Below the pieces are notes generated by a model. It made no database searches. It was not told the origin of the DNA and saw nothing but the letters and a program-made list of their open reading frames with translations. Below, in pieces: positions 50,601 through 62,830 of a DNA stretch of 64,000 nucleotides. Source of the DNA: Diadophis punctatus similis (taxonomy: Eukaryota > Chordata > Lepidosauria > Squamata > Dipsadidae); NCBI GenBank assembly GCA_023053685.1, contig JALIGW010000288.1, forward strand, positions 1-64,000, written 5' to 3'. The position numbers and the translations under genes were made by a program. Within the stretch, counting starts at the first letter, position 1. Each line of letters opens with the position of its first letter.

Positions 50601-52960
50601 GCCCAAAAACATCACTTTTGACAAACACCTCAGAAATGAAAATGAAACACATATTCCTGTTCCCCACAGGCTGGAAAGCCGAATTCTCGCTTGATTTTTG
50701 ATTCCGACCTTTCCCTGAAGAGCTAGCCCAAAGTCTAACACAGCATTCGCCTTAGGATTCAATTCAGCCCAAAAACATCACTTTTGACAAACACCTCAGA
50801 AATGAAAAAGAAACACATATTCCTGTTCCCCATGGGCTGGAAAGCCGAATTCTCGCTCAATTTTTGATTCCGACCTTTCCCTGAAGAGCTAGCCCAAGGT
50901 CTAACACAGCATTCGCCTTATTTCTCAATTCAGCCCAAAAACATCACTTTTGACAAACACCTCAGAAATGAAAAAGAAACACATATTCCTGTTCCCCACA
51001 GGCTGGAAAGCCGAATTCTCGCTTGATTTTTGATTCCGACCTTTCCCTGAAGAGCTAGCCCAAGGTCTAACCCAGCATTCGCCTTAGGATTCAATTCAGC
51101 CCAAAAACATCACTTTTGACAAACACCTCAGAAATGAAAAAGAAACACATATTCCTGTTCCCCACAGGCTGGAAAGCCGAATTCTCGCTTGATTTTTGAT
51201 TCCGACCTTTCCCTGAAGAGCTAGCCCAAGGTCTAACCCAGCATTCGCCTTAGGATTCAATTCAGCCCAAAAACATCACTTTTGACAAACACCTCAGAAA
51301 GGAAAAAGAAACACATATTCCTGTTCCCCACGGGCTGGAAAGCCGAATTCTCGCTTGATTTTCAATTCCGACCTTTCACTGAAGAGCTAGCCCAAGGTCT
51401 AACACAGCATTCGCCTTATTTCTCAATTCCGCCCAAAAACATCACTTTTGACAAAAACCTCAGAAATGAAAATGAAACACATATTCCTGTTCCCCATGGG
51501 CTGGAAAGCCGAATTCTTGCTCAATTTTTGATTCCGACCTTTCCCTGAAGAGCTAGCCCAAGGTCTAACACAGCATTCGCCTTATTTCTCAATTCAGCCA
51601 AAAAACATGACTTTTGACAAACACCTCAGAAATGAAAATGAAACACATATTCCTGTTCCCCACGGGCTGGAAAGCCGAATTCTCGATCAATTTTTGATTC
51701 CGACCTTTCCCTGAAGAGCTAGCCCAAGGTCTAACCCAGCATTCGCCTTATTTCTCAATTCAGCCCAAAACATCACTTTTGACAAACACCTCAGAAATGA
51801 AAATGAAACACATATTCCTGTTCCCCACAGGCTGGAAAGCTGAATTCTCGCTTGATTTTTGATTCCGAGCCTACCCTGAAAAGCTAGCCCAAAGTCTAAC
51901 ACAGCATTCGCCTTAGGATTCAATTCAGCCCAAAAACATCACTATTGACAAACACCTCAGAAATGAAAAAGAAACACATATTCCTGTTCCCCATGGGCTG
52001 GAAAGCCGAATTCTCGCTTGATTATTGATTCTGACCTTTCCCTGAAGAGCTAGCGCAAGGTCTAACACAGCATTCGCCTTATTTCTCAATTCAGCCCAAA
52101 AACATCACTTTTGACAAACACCTCAGAAATGAAAAAGAAACACATATTCCTGTTCCCCACGGGCTGGAAAGCCGAATTCTCGCTCAATTTTTGATTCCGA
52201 CCTTTCCCTGAAGAGCTAGCCCAAGGTCTAACACAGCATTCGCCTCAGTTCTCAATTCAGCCAAAAAACATGACTTTTGACAAACACCTCAGAAATGAAA
52301 ATGAAACACATATTCGTGTTCCGCACAGGCTGGAAAGCCGAATTCTCGCTTGATTTTTGATTCCGACCTTTCCCTGAAGAGCTAGCCCAAGGTCTAACAC
52401 AGCATTCGCCTTATTTCTCAATTCAGCCCAAAAACATCACTTTTGACAAACACCTCAGAAATGAAAAAGAAACACATATTCCTGTTCCCCACGGGCTGGA
52501 AAGCCGAATTCTCGCTCAATTTTTGATTCCGACCTTTCCCTGAAGAGCTAGCCCAAGGTCTAACACAGCATTCGCCTCAGTTCTCAATTCAGCCAAAAAA
52601 CATGACTTTTGACAAACACCTCAGAAATGAAAATGAAACACATATTCGTGTTCCGCACAGGCTGGAAAGCCGAATTCTCGCTTGATTTTTGATTCCGACC
52701 TTTCCCTGAAGAGCTAGCCCAAGGTCTAACACAGCATTCGCCTTATTTCTCAATTCAGCCCAAAAACATCACTTTTGACAAACACCTCAGAAATGAAAAT
52801 GAAACACATATTCCTGTTCCCCACAGGCTGGAAAGCTGAATTCTCGCTTGATTTTTGATTCCGAGCCTACACTGAAAAGCTAGCCCAAAGTCTAACACAG
52901 CATTCGCCTTAGGATTCAATTCAGCCCAAAAACATCACTTTTGACAAACACCTCAGAAAT
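47613..52960. repeat. Large duplicated block shared with 39,480-44,330, copy 2
   Basis: Partner of the block above. The three extra monomers near 50.1-50.6 kb look like the class 2 / class 1 / class 1 run at 36.5-36.95 kb, so this copy is a mosaic. Part of it (47.6-49.6 kb) carries many one-base indels, such as ttcccacggg at 47,845, cccaaaacatcac at 47,952 and gattcaagcc at 48,878. The part after 49.65 kb is nearly free of them. Confidence 0.82.
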
Positions 52961-54419
52961 GAAAAAGAAACACATATTCCTGTTCCCCACGGGCTGGAAA
53001 GCCGAATTCTCGCTCAATTTTTGATTCCGACCTTTCCCTGAAGAGCTAGCCCAAGGTCTAACACAGCATTCGCCTCAGTTCTCAATTCAGCCAAAAAACA
53101 TGACTTTTGACAAACACCTCAGAAATGAAAATGAAACACATATTCGTGTTCCGCACAGGCTGGAAAGCCGAATTCTCGCTTGATTTTTGATTCCGACCTT
53201 TCCCTGAAGAGCTAGCCCAAGGTCTAACACAGCATTCGCCTTATTTCTCAATTCAGCCCAAAAACATCACTTTTGACAAACACCTCAGAAATGAAAATGA
53301 AACACATATTCCTGTTCCCCACAGGCTGGAAAGCTGAATTCTCGCTTGATTTTTGATTCCGAGCCTACACTGAAAAGCTAGCCCAAAGTCTAACACAGCA
53401 TTCGCCTTAGGATTCAATTCAGCCCAAAAACATCACTTTTGACAAACACCTCAGAAATGAAAAAGAAACACATATTCCTGTTCCCCACGGGCTGGAAAGC
53501 CGAATTCTCGCTTGATTTTCGATTCCAAGCCTTCCCTGAAGAGCTAGCCCAAGGTCTAACACAGCATTCGCCTTATTTCTCAATTCAGCCCAAAAACATC
53601 ACTTTTGACAAACACCTCAGAAATGAAAAAGAAACACATATTCCTGTTCCCCACGGGCTGGAAAGCTGAATTCTCGCTCAATTTTTGATTCCGACCTTTC
53701 CCTGAAGAGCTAGCCCAAGGTCTAACACAGCATTCGCCTTATTTCTCAATTCAGCCCAAAAACATCACTTTTGACAAACACCTCAGAAATGAAAATGAAA
53801 CACATATTCCTGTTCCCCACAGGCTGGAAAGCTGAATTCTCGCTTGATTTTTGATTCCGAGCCTACCCTGAAAAGCTAGCCCAAAGTCTAACACAGCATT
53901 CGCCTAGGATTCAATTCAGCCCAAAAACATCACTTTTGACAAACACCTCAGAAATGAAAAAGAAACACATATTCCTGTTCCCCACAGGCTGGAAAGCCGA
54001 ATTCTCGCTTGATTTTTGATTCCGACCTTTCCCTGAAGAGCTAGCCCAAGGTCTAACCCAGCATTCGCCTTAGGATTCAATTCAGCCCAAAAACATCACT
54101 TTTGACAAACACCTCAGAAAGGAAAAAGAAACACATATTCCTGTTCCCCACGGGCTGGAAAGCCGAATTCTCGCTTGATTTTCAATTCCGACCTTTCACT
54201 GAAGAGCTAGCCCAAGGTCTAACACAGCATTCGCCTTATTTCTCAATTCGGCCCAAAAACATCACTTTTGACAAAAACCTCAGAAATGAAAATGAAACAC
54301 ATATTCCTGTTCCCCATGGGCTGGAAAGCCGAATTCTTGCTCAATTTTTGATTCCGACTTTCCCTGAAGAGCTAGCCCAAGGTCTAACACAGCATTCGCC
54401 TTATTTCTCAATTCAGCCA

Positions 54420-56060
54420 AAAAACATGACTTTTGACAAACACCTCAGAAATGAAAATGAAACACATATTCCTGTTCCCCACGGGCTGGAAAGCCGAATT
54501 CTCGATCAATTTTTGATTCCGACCTTTCCCTGAAGAGCTAGCCCAAGGTCTAACCCAGCATTCGCCTTATTTCTCAATTCAGCCCAAAAACATCACTTTT
54601 GACAAACACCTCAGAAATGAAAATGAATACACATATTCCTGTTCCCCACAGGATGGAAAGCTGAATTCTCGCTTGATTTTTGATTCGAGCCTACCCTGAA
54701 AAGCTAGCCCAAAGTCTAACACAGCATTCGCCTTAGGATTCAATTCAGCCCAAAAACATCACTTTTGACAAACACCTCAGAAATGAAAATGAAACACATA
54801 TTCCTGTTCCCCACAGGCTGGAAAGCTGAATTCTCGCTTGATTTTTGATCCGAGCCTACCCTGAAAAGCTAGCCCAAAGTCTAACACAGAATTCGCCTTA
54901 GGATTCAATTCAGCCCAAAAACATCACTATTGACAAACACCTCAGAAATGAAAAAGAAACACATATTCCTGTTCCCCACAGGTTGGAAAGCCGAATTCTC
55001 GCTTGATTATATGATTCTGACCTTTCCCTGAAGAGCTAGCGCAAGGTCTAACACAGCATTCGCCTTATTTCTCAATTCAGCCCAAAAACATCACTTTTGA
55101 CAAACACCTCAGAAATGAAAAAAGAAACACATATTCCTGTTCCCACGGGCTGGAAAGCCGAATTCTCGCTCAATTTTTGATTCCGACCTTTCCCTGAAGA
55201 GCTAGCCCAAGGTCTAACACAGCATACGCCTCAGTTCTCAATTCAGCCAAAAAACATGACTTTTGACAAACACCTCAGAAATGAAAATGAAACACATATT
55301 CGTGTTCCGCACAGGCTGGAAAGCCGAATTCTCGCTTGATTTTTGATTCCGACCTTTCCCTGAAGAGGTAGCCCAAGGTCTAACACAGCATTCGCCTTAT
55401 TTCTCAATTCAGCCCAAAAACATCACTTTTGACAAACACCTCAGAAATGAAAAAGAAACACATATTCCTGTTCCCCACGGGCTGGAAAGCCGAATTCTCG
55501 CTCAATTTTTGATTCCGACCTTTCCCTGAAGAGCTAGCCCAAGGTCTAACACAGCATTCGCCTCAGTTTCTCAATTCAGCCAAAAAACATGACTTTTGAC
55601 AAACACCTCAGAAATGAAAATGAAACACATATTCGTGTTCCGCACAGGCTGGAAAGCCGAATTCTCGCTTGATTTTTGATTCCGACCTTTCCCTGAAGAG
55701 CTAGCCCAAGGTCTAACACAGCATTCGCCTTATTTCTCAATTCAGCCCAAAAACATCACTTTTGACAAACACCTCAGAAATGAAAATGAAACACATATTC
55801 CTGTTCCCCACAGGCTGGAAAGCTGAATTCTCGCTTGATTTTTGATTCCGAGCCTACACTGAAAAGCTAGCCCAAAGTCTAACACAGCATTCGCCTTAGG
55901 ATTCAATTCAGCCCAAAAACATCACTTTTGACAAACACCTCAGAAATGAAAAAGAAACACATATTCCTGTTCCCCACGGGCTGGAAAAGCTGAATTCTCG
56001 CTTGATTTTCGATTCCAAGCCTTCCCTGAAGAGCTAGCCCAAGGTCTAACACAGCATTCG
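54420..56060. repeat. Duplicated block shared with 44,800-46,440, copy 2
   Basis: Partner of the block above. Private changes include gaatacacat at 54,625, gattcgagcc at 54,683, gatccgagcc at 54,847, gattatatgattctg at 55,006 and gaggtagccc at 55,366, which destroys the NheI site. The match ends near 56,060, where cagcccaaaaacatcac replaces cagccaaaaaacatgac. Confidence 0.82.
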
Positions 56061-57670
56061 CCTTATTTCTCAATTCAGCCCAAAAACATCACTTTTGACA
56101 AACACCTCAGAAATGAAAAAGAAACACATATTCCTGTTCCCCACGGGCTGGAAAGCTGAATTCTCGCTCAATTTTTGATTCCGACCTTTCCCTGAAGAGC
56201 TAGCCCAAGGTCTAACACAGCATTCGCCTTATTTCTCAATTCAGCCCAAAAACATCACTTTTGACAAACACCTCAGAAATGAAAATGAAACACATATTCC
56301 TGTTCCCCACAGGCTGGAAAGCTGAATTCTCGCTTGATTTTTGATTCCGAGCCTACCCTGAAAAGCTAGCCCAAAGTCTAACACAGCATTCGCCTTAGGA
56401 TTCAATTCAGCCCAAAAACATCACTTTTGACAAACATCTCAGAAATGAAAAAGAAACACATATTCCTGTTCCCCATGGGCTGGAAAGCCGAATTCTCGGT
56501 CAATTTTTTGATTCCGTCCTTTCCCTGAAGAGCTAGCCCAAGGTCTAACACAGCATTCGCCTTATTTCTCAATTCAGCCCAAAAACATCACTTTTGACAA
56601 ACACCTCAGAAATGAAAAAGAAACACATATTCCTGTTCCCCACAGGCTGGAAAGCCGAATTCTCGCTTGATTTTGATTCCGACCTTTCCCTGAAGAGCTA
56701 GCCCAAGGTCTAACCCAGCATTCGCCTTAGGATTCAATTCAGCCCAAAAGCATCACTTTTGACAAACACCTCAGAAATGAAAAAGAAACACATATTCCTG
56801 TTCCCCACAGGCTGGAAAGCCGAATTCTCGCTTGATTTTTGATTCCGACCTTTCCCTGAAGAGCTAGCCCAAGGTCTAACCCAGCATTCGCCTTAGGATT
56901 CAATTCAGCCCAAAAACATCACTTTTGACAAACACCTCAGAAAGGAAAAAGAAACACATATTCCTGTTCCCCACGGGCTGGAAAGCCGAATTCTCGCTTG
57001 ATTTTCGATTCCGACCTTTCACTGAAGAGCTAGCCCAAGGTCTAACACAGCATTCGCATTATTTCTCAATTCAGCCCAAAAACATCACTTTTGGCAAACA
57101 CCTCAGAAATGAAAAAGAAACACATATTCCTGTTCCCCATGGGCTGGAAAGCTGAATTCTCGCTCAATTTTTGATTCTGACCTTTCCCTGAAGAGCTAGC
57201 CCAAGGTCTAACACAGCATTCACCTTATTTCTCAATTCAGCCCAAAAACATCACTTTTGACAAACACCTCAGAAATGAAAATGAAACACATATTCCTGTT
57301 CCCCACAGGCTGGAAAGCTGAATTCTCGCTTGATTTTTGATTCCGAGCCTACCCTGAAAAGCTAGCCCAAAGTCTAACACAGCATTCGCCTTAGGATTCA
57401 ATTCAGCCCAAAAACATCACTTTTGACAAACACCTCAGAAATGAAAAAGAAACACATATTCCTGTTCCCCATGGGCTGGAAAGCCGAATTCTCGCTTGAT
57501 TATTGATTCTGACCTTTCCCTGAAGAGCTAGCCCAAGGTCTAACACAGCATTCGCCTTATTTCTCAATTCAGCCCAAAAATATCACTTTTGACAAACACC
57601 TCAGAAATGAAAAAGAAACACATATTCCTGTTCCCCATGGGCTGGAAAGCCGAATTCTCGCTTGATTTTC

Positions 57671-57685
57671 GATTACAAGCCTTCG
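57671..57685. repeat. Rare monomer variant gattacaagccttcg, copy 1
   Basis: This monomer also has cactgcattctcc in place of cacagcattcgcc. The combination was seen only here and at 61,966-61,980, 4,295 bp downstream (26 monomers minus 21 bp). About three monomers around it are shared, so this is a small block copied within domain B. Confidence 0.85.
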
Positions 57686-58299
57686 CTGAAGAGCTAGCCC
57701 AAAGTCTAACACTGCATTCTCCTTATTTCTCAATTCAGCCCAAAAACATCACTTTTGACAAACACCTCAGAAATGAAAATGAAACACATATTCCTGTTCC
57801 CCACAGGCTGGAAAGCTGAATTCTCGCTTGATTTTTGATTCCGAGCCTACCCTGAAAAGCTAGCCCAAAGTCTAACACAGCATTCGCCTTAGGATTCAAT
57901 TCAGCCCAAAAACATCACTTTTGACAAACACCTCAGAAATGAAAATGAAACACATATTCCTGTTCCCCACAGGCTGGAAAGCTGAATTCTCGCTTGATTT
58001 TTGATTCCGAGCCTACCCTGAAAAGCTAGCCCAAAGTCTAACACAGCATTCGCCTTAGGATTCAATTCAGCCCAAAAACATCACTTTTGACAAACACCTC
58101 AGAAATGAAAAAGAAACACATATTCCTGTTCCCCATGGGCTGGAAAGCCGAATTCTCGCTTGATTATTGATTCTGACCTTTCCCTGAAGAGCTAGCGCAA
58201 GGTCTAACACAGCATTCGCCTTATTTCTCAATTCAGCCCAAAAACATCACTTTTGACAAACACCTCAGAATGAAAAAGAAACACATATTCCTGTTCCCC

Positions 58300-59452
58300 A
58301 CGGGCTGGAAAGCCGAATTCTCGCTCAATTTTTGATTCTGACCTTTCCTTAAGAGCTAGCGCAAGGTCTAACACAGCATTCGCCTTATTTCTCAATTCAG
58401 CCCAAAAACATCACTTTTGACAAACACCTCAGAAATGAAAAAGAAACACATATTCCTGTTCCCCACGGGCTGGAAAGCCGAATTCTCGCTCAATTTTTGA
58501 TTCCGACCTTTCCCTGAAGAGCTAGCCCAAGGTCTAACACAGCATTCTCAATTCAGCCAAAAAACATGACTTTTGACAAACACCTCAGAAATGAAAATGA
58601 AACACATATTCGTGTTCCGCACAGGCTGGAAAGCCGAATTCTCGCTTGATTTTTGATTCCGACCTTTCCCTGAAGAGCTAGCCCAAGGTCTAACACAGCA
58701 TTCGCCTTATTTCTCAATTCAGCCCAAAAACATCACTTTTGACAAACACCTCAGAAATGAAAAAGAAACACATATTCCTGTTCCCCACAGGCTGGAAAGC
58801 CGAATTCTCGCTTGATTTTTGATTCCGACCTTTCCCTGAAGACCTAGCCCAAGGTCTAACACAGCATTCGCCTTATTTCTCAATTCAGCCCAAAAACATC
58901 ACTTTTGGCAAACACCTCAGAAATGAAAAAGAAACACATATTCCTGTTCCCCACGGGCTGGAAAGCCGAATTCTCGCTCAATTTTTGATTCCGGACCTTT
59001 CCCTGAAGAGCTAGCCCAAGGTCTAACACAGCATTCGCCTTATTTCTCAATTCAGCCCAAAAACATCACTTTTGACAAACACCTCAGAAATGAAAATGAA
59101 ACACATATTCCTGTTCCCCACAGGCTGGAAAGCTGAATTCTCGCTTGATTTTTGATTCCGAGCCTACCCTGAAAAGCTAGCCCAAAGTCTAACACAGCAT
59201 TCGCCTTAGGATTCAATTCAGCCCAAAAACATCACTTTTGACAAACACCTCAGAAATGAAAAAGAAACACATATTCCTGTTCCCCACGGGCTGGAAAGCC
59301 GAATTCTCGCTCAATTTTTGATTCCGACCTTTCCCTGAAGAGCTAGCCCAAGGTCTAACACAGCATTCGCCTTATTTCTCAATTCAGCCCAAAAACATCA
59401 CTTTTGACAAACACCTCAGAAATGAAAATGAAACACATATTCCTGTTCCCCA
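58300..59452. repeat. 7-monomer tandem block (1,152-1,153 bp), copy 1
   Basis: Followed directly by a second copy at 59,453-60,500 or so. Both carry the same 10-bp deletion, cacagcattctcaattcag (58,538 and 59,691), where other class 4 leaders have cattcgcctcagttctc, and the same gaagacctagccc change (58,842 and 59,995). The first copy has one extra g (ttccggacc at 58,992). Seven monomers minus 10 bp gives 1,152. Confidence 0.9.
59213..59378 (+). repeat. Representative satellite monomer (166 bp)
   Basis: I chose this copy as the reference, with position 1 at tcaattcag; the phase is arbitrary. Landmarks in monomer coordinates: A-tracts at 13-17 and 47-51, T-tracts at 24-27 and 103-107, EcoRI site GAATTC at 89-94, NheI site GCTAGC at 130-135, and CpG dinucleotides at 75-76, 88-89, 96-97, 113-114 and 156-157. 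A short inverted repeat, ggct-ggaa-agcc (77-88), could form a 4-bp stem; the ccaccggctgg variant in domain A extends it to 5 bp. G+C is 72/166 (43%). The next copy begins exactly 166 bp later, at 59,379. No promoter, polymerase III box or centromere-protein box is evident. The length suits one nucleosome plus linker, but phasing cannot be shown from sequence. Confidence 0.95.
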
Positions 59453-60500
59453 CGGGCTGGAAAGCCGAATTCTCGCTCAATTTTTGATTCTGACCTTTCC
59501 CTGAAGAGCTAGCGCAAGGTCTAACACAGCATTCGCCTTATTTCTCAATTCAGCCCAAAAACATCACTTTTGACAAACACCTCAGAAATGAAAAAGAAAC
59601 ACATATTCCTGTTCCCCACGGGCTGGAAAGCCGAATTCTCGCTCAATTTTTGATTCCGACCTTTCCCTGAAGAGCTAGCCCAAGGTCTAACACAGCATTC
59701 TCAATTCAGCCAAAAAACATGACTTTTGACAAACACCTCAGAAATGAAAATGAAACACATATTCGTGTTCCGCACAGGCTGGAAAGCCGAATTCTCGCTT
59801 GATTTTTGATTCCGACCTTTCCCTGAAGAGCTAGCCCAAGGTCTAACACAGCATTCGCCTTATTTCTCAATTCAGCCCAAAAACATCACTTTTGACAAAC
59901 ACCTCAGAAATGAAAAAGAAACACATATTCCTGTTCCCCACAGGCTGGAAAGCCGAATTCTCGCTTGATTTTTGATTCCGACCTTTCCCTGAAGACCTAG
60001 CCCAAGGTCTAACACAGCATTCGCCTTATTTCTCAATTCAGCCCAAAAACATCACTTTTGGCAAACACCTCAGAAATGAAAAAGAAACACATATTCCTGT
60101 TCCCCACGGGCTGGAAAGCCGAATTCTCGCTCAATTTTTGATTCCGACCTTTCCCTGAAGAGCTAGCCCAAGGTCTAACACAGCATTCGCCTTATTTCTC
60201 AATTCAGCCCAAAAACATCACTTTTGACAAACACCTCAGAAATGAAAATGAAACACATATTCCTGTTCCCCACAGGCTGGAAAGCTGAATTCTCGCTTGA
60301 TTTTTGATTCCGAGCCTACCCTGAAAAGCTAGCCCAAAGTCTAACACAGCATTCGCCTTAGGATTCAATTCAGCCCAAAAACATCACTTTTGACAAACAC
60401 CTCAGAAATGAAAAAGAAACACATATTCCTGTTCCCCACGGGCTGGAAAGCCGAATTCTCGCTCAATTTTTGATTCCGACCTTTCCCTGAAGAGCTAGCC
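59453..60500. repeat. 7-monomer tandem block, copy 2
   Basis: Partner of 58,300-59,452. The match fades near 60,500, where this copy has ggtctaacccagc against ggtctaacacagc in copy 1. The gacctagccc monomer appears a third time at 62,651, 2,656 bp (16 monomers) further on, so the block was reused again downstream. Confidence 0.88.
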
Positions 60501-61965
60501 CAAGGTCTAACCCAGCATTCGCCTTATTTCTCAATTCAGCCCAAAAACATCACTTTTGACAAACACCTCAGAAATGAAAAAGAAACACATATTCCTGTTC
60601 CCCATGGGCTGGAAAGCCGAATTCTCGCTTGATTATTGATTCTGACCTTTCCCTGAAGAGCTAGCGCAAGGTCTAACTCAGCATTCGCCTTATTTCTCAA
60701 TTCAGCCCAAAAACATCACTTTTGACAAACACCTCAGAAATGAAAAAGAAACACATATTCCTGTTCCCCACGGGCTGGAAAGCCGAATTCTCGCTCAATT
60801 TTTGATTCCGACCTTTCCCTGAAGAGCTAGCCCTAGGTCTAACACAGCATTCGCCTCAGTTCTCAATTCAGCCAAAAAACATGACTTTTGACAAACACCT
60901 CAGAAATGAAAATGAAACACATATTCGTGTTCCGCACAGGCTGGAAAGCCGAATTCTCGCTTGATTTTTGATTCCGACCTTTCCCTGAAGAGCTAGCCCA
61001 AGGTCTAACACAGCATTCGCCTTATTTCTCAATTCAGCCCAAAAACATCACTTTTGACAAACACCTCAGAAATGAAAAAGAAACACATATTCCTGTTCCC
61101 CACAGGCTGGAAAGCTGAATTCTCGCTTGATTTTTGATTCCGAGCCTACACTGAAAAGCTAGCCCAAAGTCTAACACAGCATTCGCCTTAGGATTCAATT
61201 CAGCCCAAAAACATCACTTTTGACAAACACCTCAGAAATGAAAAAGAAACACATATTCCTGTTCTCCACGGGCTGGAAAGCCGAATTCTCGCTTGATTTT
61301 CGATTCCAAGCCTTCCCTGAAGAGCTAGCCCAAGGTCTAACACAGCATTCGCCTTATTTCTCAATTCAGCCCAAAAACATCACTTTTGACAAACACCTCA
61401 GAAATGAAAAAGAAACACATATTCCTGTTCCCCACGGGCTGGAAAGCTGAATTCTCGCTCAATTTTTGATTCCGACCTTTCCCTGAAGAGCTAGCCCAAG
61501 GTCTAACACAGCATTCGCCTTATTTCTCAATTCAGCCCAAAAACATCACTTTTGACAAACACCTCAGAAATGAAAAAGAAACACATATTCCTGTTCCCCA
61601 TGGGCTGGAAAGCTGAATTCTCGCTCAATTTTTGATTCTGACCTTTCCCTGAAGAGCTAGCCCAAGGTCTAACACAGCATTCGCCTCATTTCTCAATTCA
61701 GCCCAAAAACATCACTTTTGACAAACACCTCAGAAATGAAAATGAAACACATATTCCTGTTCCCCACAGGCTGGAAAGCTGAATTCTCGCTTGATTTTTG
61801 ATTCCGAGCCTACCCTGAAAAGCTAGCCCAAAGTCTAACACAGCATTCGCCTTAGGATTCAATTCAGCCCAAAAACATCACTTTTGACAAACACCTCAGA
61901 AATGAAAAAGAAACACATATTCCTGTTCCCCATGGGCTGGAAAGCCGAATTCTCGCTTGATTTTC

Positions 61966-61980
61966 GATTACAAGCCTTCG
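61966..61980. repeat. Rare monomer variant gattacaagccttcg, copy 2
   Basis: Second occurrence of the variant at 57,671-57,685. Here it is preceded directly by a class 2 monomer; in the first copy a class 3 monomer lies between, so one monomer was gained or lost. Confidence 0.85.
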
Positions 61981-62809
61981 CTGAAGAGCTAGCCCAAAGT
62001 CTAACACTGCATTCTCCTTATTTCTCAATTCAGCCCAAAAACATCACTTTTGACAAACACCTCAGAAATGAAAATGAAACACATATTCCTGTTCCCCACA
62101 GGCTGGAAAGCTGAATTCTTGCTTGATTTTTGATTCCGAGCCTACCCTGAAAAGCTAGCCCAAAGTCTAACACAGCATTCGCCTTAGGATTCAATTCAGC
62201 CCAAAAACATCACTTTTGACAAACACCTCAGAAATGAAAATGAAACACATATTCCTGTTCCCCACAGGCTGGAAAGCTGAATTCTCGCTTGATTTTTGAT
62301 TCTGAGCCTACCCTGAAAAGCTAGCCCAAAGTCTAACACAGCATTCGCCTTAGGATTCAATTCAGCCCAAAAACATCACTTTTGACAAACACCTCAGAAA
62401 TGAAAATGAAACACATATTCCTGTTCCCCACAGGCTGGAAAGCTGAATTCTCGCTTGATTTTTGATTCCGAACCTACCCTGAAAAGCTAGCCCAAAGTCT
62501 AACACAGCATTCGCCTTAGGATTCAATTCAGCCCAAAAACATCACTTTTGACAAACACCTCAGAAATGAAAAAGAAACACATATTCCTGTTCCCCACAGG
62601 CTGGAAAGCCGAATTCTCGCTTGATTTTTGATTCCGACCTTTCCCTGAAGACCTAGCCCAAGGTCTAACACAGCATTCGCCTTATTTCTCAATTCAGCCC
62701 AAAAACATCACTTTTGGCAAACACCTCAGAAATGAAAAAGAAACACATATTCCTGTTCCCCACGGGCTGGAAAGCCGAATTCTCGCTCAATTTTTGATTC
62801 CGACCTTTC

Positions 62810-62830
62810 CCTGAAGAGCATTCGCCTTAT
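62810..62830. other. 21-bp deletion junction in a monomer
   Basis: ctgaagagcattcgcc occurs where ctgaagagctagccc through cagcattcgcc is expected. Twenty-one bases are missing between two agc trinucleotides, a microhomology-type junction that removes the NheI site. Seen once. Confidence 0.9.

Noticed and set aside
54102..54533. 143-codon open frame on the + strand, the longest in the window
   Set aside because: It is satellite read across about 2.6 monomers. It stays open only because of a one-base loss (ccgactttccc at 54,353) that offsets the frame shift caused by the 166-bp period. No start context, domain or independent sequence supports a gene.
2707..62114. Repeated 61-101 codon frames on both strands (e.g. 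2,707-2,892, 6,024-6,209, 24,448-24,753, 33,527-33,793, 61,884-62,114)
   Set aside because: All are parts of monomers. The peptides are near-identical because the DNA repeats, and 166 is not a multiple of three, so no frame continues through the array. This is not evidence of a repeat protein family.
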